Shown: positions 1-6,541 of the stretch, piece after piece
How the letters are laid out: every line of letters starts with the position of its first letter
How positions within the stretch are numbered: the stretch's first letter is position 1
Assembly (NCBI GenBank): GCA_002179805.1
Contig: NAVB01003295.1
Span: 1 to 11,292, forward strand
Length of the DNA stretch: 11,292 nucleotides
Direction: 5' to 3'
Origin: Acanthamoeba lenticulata
Taxonomy: Eukaryota; Discosea; Longamoebia; Acanthamoebidae
Made by a program: the position numbers and the translations under genes
The notes under the pieces: generated by a model
The model's input: the letters and a program-made list of their open reading frames with translations, nothing else
What the model was told of the DNA's origin: nothing
The model's database searches: none

Positions 1-1964
1 ACATCACCTCTCGCACTGGTAGGCCTTCTTCCCTTCCCCTTCGTCTTCATCTTCCCTCTTTTCAAGAGGTCTGTGGCTCATGTGGGAGCAGCCGTCGATC
101 TGTGGGCCAACTGTTCGTGGTTCCAAAACGCCGACGTCTTCCTCCAAGTGACTACCGACATGTGTGCGTAAAACCTTTTTTTTTCTTATTATTTTTATAT
201 TGGTTGTCTGTTATTTATCTCATCCTTCATCATCAGTTAATGATGGGGTGAGGGTCTACAACAACGACGACAACACACTGTGGCAGCAGAACGCGCCCAT
301 CAACATCTTCGTCAATCCTGGCACTGGTATGTGCCACAGAGTCCGCTCCACTTGCCCCGATGACATCCAGATTCGTTTTTTATTTTTATTTATTTTATAT
401 ATATATATATATTTATTTTACTTTACGTACAGGCATCTACTGGCACAAACCGACCCTTGGCACGTGGAACCAAAATGGCTCCGTCAACATTCGTGCCCAA
501 GGATTGTTCAACGACGGCTCTTACTCCACAACAGGTGCCCCAACGCACAAGTGCCATTGGCTGGTGGTGGATGTTGACCATCATGACGGCGGTTGCAGGA
601 ATCGAGTGTGGAGGACAGCGGATAACCGGGTGGCGCAGCAACGCTCTCGTCAACGTGACCACCGACCTCTGGGCCACTGCCGGTGCGCTTGTGTTGTTTG
701 TTATCAGTATTTGTGTTGTTTTTTCTTCTGGTCTCAGAAATCATCCAAACAATCAGAAAACTGCTGGGCTGTCAACAGTTCGCCCTCGCCCTCCGTCTCG
801 CCCTCGAATTCGCCTTCACCGACCTCGTCCCCGACGTCCTCACCCTCCGCCAGCCCGACTCCCTCGCCCAGCCCTTCACCGTGGCTGGTGTCCAACACGA
901 GCCAGCTGGCCGAGGTGCCCGTCCTCAAGTTCAACCCTCTGGCGCCCCAAGTCCGCCTTCTCCCCAAAGGTCCTCCCGCCTCCTCGTTCCTGCGCCCGCC
1001 CAGTTGAGGCTCACGAGCTGCTGCTGACCCGCCTTGTGGTGCTCCAGATCAAGCGGGTGCGGTCGTGGCGCAGGAGGGCGTCAGCATGGAGGTGGCCACC
1101 CTGCGCCAGGTCAGGTCCGACTTGTCCACCGTCCGCAAGGCCTTGATCAACGGCACGTGGACCCAAGTGAGTGGCTCGGGGATCGGCGCGACGAGCTCCT
1201 TCCTCTTCGCCTCCAAACTCGCCTTTGCCGATGACGAGAGCTCGGCCGCGGAGCTGAAGCTGCAGTATTTCCTGTTCGCGGAGGCGACCAACATCAGGCT
1301 GGGCACGAGCAACTTCACGTTCGAGGCCCTTCCTGCCTTTGCCAAGTTTTCCGTCTCCATTTCCGATTGGCCCTGGAGCGTGCCTGATGCTGCGACGGGC
1401 GACAAGGTCGAGATGCGGATCAAGATCGTGCCGACGTTCACCAATGCCACACGGCAGCCCAACACGCCTCAGGCCGGCATCACCACCTTCATGCTCTCCA
1501 ATGCGTCATCTGTCAGCGCTGCGAAGACCTACGTGCGGCTGGTGGAGAGCATCGAGGTCGATGGGAAGACGGTGACGGGATCTGAGGCTGGAGTCGTGTT
1601 TGAGATGGACGCTACGACGTCGGAGCTCGTGCTTCGGTTCCCGTTCTTCAACTCGTCGCTCCTCTACGACCCCGGTGCGTTGTTCCTGCCGCCGCCGGCG
1701 CCGCTGGCCTGACCATGATGATGACCACCAACACACCACCACCCAAAAACAGACCTGGGCGTGCTGTTGGGAACGGCGAGCAAGGGCGGCGGTGGCAGCG
1801 ACGACAACCTGGGGCTGATCGTGGCCGTGGCGGTGGTTGTGCCCATTGCCGTCTTGATCGTGCTGGGTGTGATCTTCTTGGGCACGGTCGTGGTGGGCGT
1901 TCGGCGGAGGCGGCACAGGAAGAAGATGCGCCACAGCATCAACCGCTTCCAGGGCGAGCTGTGA
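1..1964 (+). CDS. Type I transmembrane surface glycoprotein, 5'-truncated (hypothetical)
   Basis: The gene enters from the left edge. My exon model is <1-18, 92-163, 237-326, 433-534, 599-682, 757-950, 1074-1674 and 1753-1964; the phases close at every junction and the stop is TGA at 1962. The first short exons share a motif, Trp then about 2 residues, Asn-Ala/Gly, then alternating Val/Ile (CSWFQNADVFLQV, TLWQQNAPINIFV, GTWNQNGSVNIRA, GWRSNALVNVTTD), which suggests repeated beta units. Exon 757-950 encodes a Ser/Pro-rich linker. Exon 1074-1674 encodes a beta-rich domain of about 200 residues that I do not recognise. The last exon has a GGGGS spacer, a hydrophobic helix (about 1815-1900) and an Arg/Lys-rich stop-transfer tail (VRRRRHRKK), then ends. 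At least nine N-glycosylation sequons lie before the helix and none after it, supporting an extracellular N-terminal side. Function is unknown; adhesion or a receptor role is only a guess. The 951-1073 intron is the least certain junction. Confidence 0.72.
92..682 (+). repeat. Array of phase-1 exons encoding a repeated W-x-x-N-[AG] beta module
   Basis: Four consecutive exons (92-163, 237-326, 433-534, 599-682; 72, 90, 102 and 84 nt) each begin and end in phase 1, and each carries one copy of a Trp/Asn-Ala/alternating Val-Ile motif. The partial exon at 1-18 also ends in phase 1. Each exon is therefore a symmetric module that can be duplicated without shifting the frame. Similarity between copies is low and was judged by eye. 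Confidence 0.55.
396..411. repeat. (TA)8 dinucleotide run in an intron
   Basis: A TA tract sits inside the 327-432 intron of the surface-protein gene, in a T-rich stretch just upstream of the TACAG acceptor. It is a simple sequence repeat and probably length-variable. Confidence 0.85.
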
Positions 1965-2045
1965 CATATTTGAAATTGCAATTTTCAATTATCCTTTTTT
2001 TTTTTTTTTCATATTAAAAAGAGTGGATTTTAGTTATTTCGGTTG
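1965..2045. other. Short intergenic region with a T15 tract
   Basis: Only 81 bp separate the stop of the surface-protein gene from the next ATG. The gap is AT-rich, with an uninterrupted T15 run at 1995-2009 followed by ATATTAAAAA. It must hold both the 3' end of the upstream transcript and the promoter of the downstream gene. I see no AATAAA signal. Confidence 0.6.
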
Positions 2046-3314
2046 ATGGAGCACATGGCCACGGGGAACGTGGGCGCCGCAGCTGGCTCGCCTGCTGGCG
2101 TCACTGAGGCCCAGCCCTTTCTGCGTCCCTTCACCCCCGAACGAATCGTACCTTCTTTGAACCCTTTCTCGCATTTGATCGCAGTTTTGCTTCTATTGAA
2201 CGATGAAGGCGTCCTCTTCTTAGGTGTTTTGCATCGATCTGTGCAACGAGATCAACGGAACTGAGTTCAGCAAGTGCGGTCACATCTCACGGCTGCTCGT
2301 GACTTCACACAGAACTATCATAATCATACATCACCCTACACCACAGGATGCGCAAGAACAACTTTTCGCGGCTCGATCTCATCAAGCACATGCTCAAGAT
2401 GTTCATGCATCTCAAGCACAGGATGAGCCCGCGCCACGAGTTTGCTATCGTGTGCCTTACCGACGCCGCCATTTGGGTTCGCCCTCTTCTTCTTCAGCTT
2501 TCCTCTGGCCGCCGGACCAACCCTCTCGCCTCTCGGGGGGGGGGGGACATGCACGAGCAGTACCAGGACTTCACGTCGGACGTGGAGCTGCTGGGCAAGA
2601 GGATCTCCTCTCTCAGCCCGCAGGGCGACTTTACTCGCTTCAACATGTCCTCCGTGTTTGACCTCTTGTACACGCCGCTCTGCCCTCGTCATCATTTTCT
2701 TCTTCTTTCTTCGTGGTCTCACCACATCGCCCGGCACTAGCGCCAAGAAGGTGACGCTGCCGCAGCTGTCGCCAGAGGAGGCCCGACGGGGCAGCGCTGA
2801 GTTCCTCTACCGGATCGTGTTCATCTACTCGCGCACGTCTGTCGTCCCCGAGTGGACCGAAGGCCGCGACGTACGTCGTTTGCCTCTCTTCCTGGCCTCG
2901 GCGGTGTGTCGTGTCGTGTCGTGTCGTGCGCGTGTGCCTTTTGACCCACTTGCTTGTTTGGGGGAGCAGCTGGCGGACAGGCTGCTGGCCTCGCCTGTGT
3001 TTTTCTTCGATGGCATTTTCCTGCACAAGAAGCCCACCAAGGAGGCCAACCCGCAGGCCGTCTACGGTACGCTGTTGTTGTTGTTGTCGTCCTCTTCAAC
3101 GCGTCTGTGCGCCTTGGTGGTGAGGCTGATGTGGCTGCTTGCTCCAGACTTTTTGACCGATATTGAGAGCTTTGAGGAGAACTCGTACTTCTCAGAGACA
3201 CATCAGAGCCTGCGCCGAGTCTACTCTTACTTTGCGCTGTTGCTCGCCAACCCGCTCCAACGGCCCGTCGAGCAAGAATCATTCAAGACCGCCCTCGCCA
3301 CGTCCAAGGACTGA
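2046..3314 (+). CDS. BABAM1: BRISC and BRCA1-A complex member 1 (MERIT40/NBA1 homologue)
   Basis: Exons are 2046-2147, 2224-2273, 2347-2476, 2561-2667, 2741-2870, 2970-3066 and 3148-3314 (stop TGA 3312), giving 260 aa with all phases closing. The product matches human BABAM1 in order: a degenerate vWA opening strand (VFCIDLCNE, about residue 35), a helix with KHRMSPRHEFAIV aligned to the human KHKIDKSHEFALV block, an IVFIYSR strand, a SPVFFFDGIFLH strand and the signature LLANPLQRP near the C-terminus (human LLAHPLQRP). In animals this scaffold holds together the K63-deubiquitinase BRISC and BRCA1-A complexes with BRCC36, BRE and Abraxas/Abro1. The long disordered N-terminus of human BABAM1 is much shorter here (about 34 residues). 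The MIDAS motif is not intact, as is usual for this family. Neighbours are unrelated. Confidence 0.9.
2535..2546 (+). repeat. G12 homopolymer next to an intron acceptor
   Basis: Twelve consecutive G lie in the 2477-2560 intron of BABAM1, about 14 nt upstream of the GAGCAG acceptor. It is prone to length variation and to sequencing error, but does not affect the reading frame if the intron call is right. Confidence 0.9.
2906..2925 (+). repeat. GTGTC pentamer x4 in an intron
   Basis: Four perfect tandem GTGTC units lie in the 2871-2969 intron of BABAM1. This is a simple microsatellite-like repeat. Confidence 0.9.
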
Positions 3315-3473
3315 AGGAATTCACCGCAAGCAGCTGCGTGTTGTTGTTTTTGTACAGTTTGGGACGATCCATTAATTAATTCTTAAAATAGGCCAAATTA
3401 CGGTCAACAATACAGGATAACACGGCAAGCTTTTTTCTTTGTTGTTGCTTCAGCCCAGACATACGAAGCGAAG
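3315..3473. promoter_or_regulatory. Intergenic region with the WASP-family gene promoter / 5' leader
   Basis: This 159-bp gap holds the BABAM1 3' end and the next promoter. It contains an AT-rich block (ATTAATTAATTCTTAAAATA, 3371-3390) and a pyrimidine-rich stretch ending in TTCAG (3453) and CCCAG (3458), 15-20 nt before the ATG. That last part looks like the 3' end of a leader intron. No canonical TATAAA or AATAAA is present. Confidence 0.4.
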
Positions 3474-5133
3474 ATGGGGTGCTGCCCTTCTTCCCCCATA
3501 AAAGAAGGCCGAGAGCCTCTGCTCTCGCACTCGGCCCAGCATCACTACCACGATGCGTCCACCGGGCCTTATGCGGTGCCGCACTATGCGCAGCCCGCCA
3601 CATACGCGGCTCCTGCTGTCCCTTCATCCTCTTCTTCATATTCTGCCTCCTTTGCTCCCAGTCCCATCCACACTGAGCGAACGCGGGACGCAAAGATCGA
3701 AGAAAGCGACACCCAGGCCCAAAAGAACGAAAACGAAACGAAAGCGACAGAAGCGCCGTTGATCGATTTCAGCGGGGCTGTCACATCTACCGGCTTGCCG
3801 GTGGTCGACGCGCCGCGGGCAGAGGAAACGGAGAACATGACCAAGGAGGAAGAGTTTGAGTTCTACAAGAGCCGCATGGAGCAGTTGAACCGCGAAAAGG
3901 CCGAAGCCAACGCTCGTTTCGAGCACGAGGAGCGCGAGAAGCAGAAGCTTCTAGAGGCGCAGCGTCAGCAGAACAGCGCCAGGGCCAAGGTGCGTTTTTT
4001 TTTCTGGTGTTGACTTCACAAGTACGATGGTGAACCGTCGGTGCCTTGTTTGGGGTTGAGCAGATCCGCAACTTCTTCAAGGGCGAAGAGGGGGAAGGCG
4101 AAGAGGAATTCGCCATCGGCGCTCCGCAAGGCTTCAAGCACGAGTCGCACATCGGCTGGACCCCAGAGGGCGGCTTCGACGTACGTTTCGTGTGATTTCG
4201 GCTCTTCAAGGCTGGTCATGTGCATACAGCCGGCCACATTTTCGAGACTGAGTGATGGTGATGACCTTGCGTTTGTGCAGATCTTCAACATCCCGAACGA
4301 GTGGAAGCAACTGTTGAGCAAGGCCGGCGTGACGCAGGAGCAAATGCAGGACAAGCAGACGGCCATGTTCATCGTCTCCTTTGTCGCCAGCACGCTCCAG
4401 CAAGGTAAAGAAGTCTTTTCAGAGCACCAACTCGACCATCAACCAACTCTGTTCGTTCGTTCGTTCGTTCGTCACACAGGCAGCAGGCCCTCTCCTCCTT
4501 CACGCAAGAACGCGATCCCGGTGGCGCTGGACTCGTCGTCAACGCCCGCGCCTCCTCAAGATGCCTCGATCGAGGCCGAGCCGGCGGAAGCACAAGAGAA
4601 GAAGGAGGAAGAGGAAGGAGCCGTTCTCACGCCAGAGTCGGACGTTCCGGCCGCTCCTCCTGCTCCGATCGCTCCTCCCGCCCCTGTGGCCGTCTCGGCT
4701 GACTCCATGGCGCCACCGCCGCCAAAGGCCGCCCCTGCGCCGTCGGTACGGCCAACAGCGCCGCCGAGTCTCCTCTCGTGCATTATGAGCAACTCTCTGA
4801 GTCGTGGTGTGTGTGTGTATGTCTGCTGCGCGCAGGTGACGAACCTGGGCTCGACGGACAACATGTTCTCGAGCATCCGCGAGGGCGTCAAGTTGAGAAA
4901 GGCTGCGGCGCTGCCCGACGTCAAGAACCTCAGCCTCGAGGAAGAGGTGAGGAAAAGAGCCGCCACCCCCTTCCTGGCGCTGGTCCTACACGCCGCTGTG
5001 CTAACCCAACACGATCGTGCAGGACACGCTCGCCGGGGCCTTGGCTCGAGCGTTGCAAAGCAGACGCTTTGTCATCGAAGAAGACGAGGACGAGCCCGAA
5101 GAAGAGGAGAACAACGGCGAGTGGGACGACTAA
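3474..5133 (+). CDS. WASP-family Arp2/3 activator with N-terminal lipidation signal, no WH1
   Basis: Exons are 3474-3989, 4064-4180, 4281-4404, 4480-4745, 4836-4946 and 5023-5133 (stop TAA 5131), giving 414 aa. Domains in order: MGCCPSS, with Gly2 and Ser6 fitting N-myristoylation and Cys3/Cys4 fitting palmitoylation; a Ser/Pro/Tyr-rich stretch; a charged helix (about 122-171); basic-acidic spacer; CRIB at 190-204 (I-G-x-P, F-x-H-x-x-H-I-G-W) continued by a GBD helix region (FNIPNEWKQLL, KAGVTQEQ) to about 250; an Ala/Pro-rich linker; WH2 (347-372, with LRKA in the LKKV position); a C helix (LAGALARALQSRR, 381-393); and an acidic tail ending EWDD with Trp412. This is the WASP arrangement: a Rho-family GTPase (Cdc42/Rac) binds the GBD, and the VCA end delivers actin to Arp2/3. 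The WH1 domain of classical WASP is absent and there is no upstream room for it. A role at the plasma membrane is inferred. Confidence 0.88.
4451..4472 (+). repeat. (GTTC)5 tetranucleotide repeat in an intron
   Basis: Five tandem GTTC units lie directly before the CACACAG acceptor of the 4405-4479 intron of the WASP-family gene. The repeat may double as the pyrimidine-rich tract of this intron. Confidence 0.9.
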
Positions 5134-5190
5134 CTGCGTACAGAAGAGCGCTTTTTTGAATCTACGCTTCATAATAATAAGCTTGTGTTT
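5134..5190. other. 57-bp convergent intergenic gap
   Basis: The gap separates the TAA of the WASP-family gene from the TAG of the minus-strand gene. It contains CATAATAATAAGC, AT-rich on both strands, which may serve polyadenylation in one or both directions. Canonical AATAAA is not present on either strand. The two 3' UTRs almost certainly overlap. Confidence 0.55.
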
Positions 5191-6405
5191 CTACGCGCGC
5201 TGTGACGAGTCATCGTGCTTCCTCTTCTTGCGCGCAGTGAGCACCTTGTTTCTCACCTTGTTCATGTAGTCGCTCGATCCCTCGAGCAGATCTTGCTTCC
5301 TCTTCGACCTCGTTTCATCGGTGCTGCCGCACGTCGCGAAGATGTCGAGGTCGTCCAACACGCCGCTGTCGCCAGACGAGATCTCGCCGAGCTGCGTCTC
5401 TGAGTCCGAAAGTCGTGTAGACTTGGCCGCGGCAGGCGCTCCTTGCTTGCTCTCTAAGACAGCTCGTCTCGCCAAAGCCCGAACTTCTTGAATGTGCTGA
5501 GTGAGCAGATCGCGAACGGAGGTCAACAGCTGGTGTTCCTTTTCCTCCGCGATGCGTTGTACTTCGCTGATGAGCTCTCTTCTGCTGCATTCCAGCTCCT
5601 GTCTCACTTCTTGCCCTAGAGGACCATGAGTTAGCTTCCCTCTTTGACAAGGGCCGAGGATACACACCCAAGCTCAACACTTGCGTGGCCAGCTTCGCCA
5701 CGTCTTTGGTGCGGGGCAGTTCTTTGAGTTGCTCTTGAAGGCCACCGACAGCGGAAATGATCTGTCTTTGGCTTAGCAATCGAGCAAGTGCTGCGTAACG
5801 GTAAGGCGGTACCTTGTGCACACAGGATGCCAAGCCCTGGTCGTCGTCTTGCGCCTTCTTGAGCAGTGCCGGTACGATGCTCTTCACTGTGAATCAAAAG
5901 GTGAGTAGTGAACAAACGAAGCACAAGTGTGACGTACGCTCTCCTGTGACATTCTCCAAGATGGCCTGTTGGAGCGAGATGTTGCTCTTGGCCTCCTTTA
6001 ACTCGTCTAGCACTTTCTCCGCGTTTGCTTGCCATTGTTCCCTGTGGCAAAGCTGCTGTAGCTCATCCGCTTGCTGGGCCAAGGAGGTGACTGGCGAGGA
6101 GAGCGCCAAGGTTCGGCAAAGAGGTGGCCCAGCCGGTGGGGACCAGGGTTGCGAGTTGTTTGTTTCCTGGCTTTGCGAGGACACGCTACACGCGAGGTCA
6201 GTCGACCTTGCTAAGGACAGATTAGTCTTGGGAAGGAAGCAAACCTGGTCTGTTTGGCCTCAACAGCTGCACAATGTAGCGGCTTCGTCAGTGGTTGCTG
6301 GCTGGAGCGCTTCAACACCGATGGCCCCGGGGCTTGTCTCAGTCGTAGCTCTTGCATGGAAGCCTTCTCGAGCAAGGTTACGACATCAACCACATTTGAC
6401 TTCAT
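5191..6405 (-). CDS. Hypothetical coiled-coil protein, probably nuclear
   Basis: Read on the minus strand, exons are 6405-6245, 6206-5938, 5886-5813, 5761-5668 and 5615-5191 (stop TAG), giving 340 aa with phases closing at every junction. The ATG at 6405 is preceded by an in-frame TAA 12 nt upstream, so it is the natural start unless an upstream exon exists. I recognise no family. The first ~110 residues are Ser/Gln/Pro-rich and low in structure. From about residue 112 to 245 the protein is rich in Leu, Glu, Gln and Lys with heptad-like spacing (QQADELQQLCHREQW, GLQEQLKELPRTKDV, ELISEVQRIAEEKEHQL), suggesting coiled coil. An acidic Ser/Asp patch follows (about 275-300). The basic C-terminus, TARKKRKHDD, resembles a nuclear localisation signal. 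Function is unknown; a structural or chromatin-associated role is only a guess. Intron 1 is just 38 nt. Confidence 0.75.
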
Positions 6406-6541
6406 CTCTTGTCTTTACGTCCACTGCCAGAAGCGACAACACGCTGCTTCATCTTTTGCCGGCGGTTGCAAGAAGTTGTTTTCTCCATTTTTTTTATTTA
6501 CGAATGCATTTCTTTTCCTTTTTTTCTTCTATTAGTACAAG
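6406..6541. promoter_or_regulatory. 136-bp divergent promoter region
   Basis: The only space between the minus-strand coiled-coil gene and the plus-strand reductase is this 136 bp, so it probably drives both. Its right half is a long pyrimidine-rich tract on the plus strand ending TTCTATTAG (6535) seven bases before the reductase ATG, which looks like an intron 3' end or a pyrimidine-rich initiator. No clear TATA box was seen. Confidence 0.45.

Noticed and set aside
734..967. 77-aa minus-strand frame rich in Gly/Glu opposite the Ser/Pro linker
   Set aside because: It is the reverse complement of a TCG/CCC-rich coding repeat; no start context, no introns, no recognisable content.
1506..1988. 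160-aa His/Arg-rich minus-strand frame
   Set aside because: Antisense to the ectodomain and transmembrane exons; the hydrophobic helix and conserved phases support the plus strand.
2442..3314. Single 290-aa open frame through the BABAM1 region
   Set aside because: It reads through several introns in mixed frames; only its last part matches the family, and the exon model aligns better with human BABAM1.
4451..4472. Tandem GTTC units considered as a CRISPR or regulatory array
   Set aside because: A plain tetranucleotide microsatellite in an intron, with no spacers.
4556..4966. 136-aa Gly/Ala-rich minus-strand frame
   Set aside because: Shadow of the Ala/Pro-rich and WH2 exons of the WASP-family gene; it also crosses two introns supported by phase.
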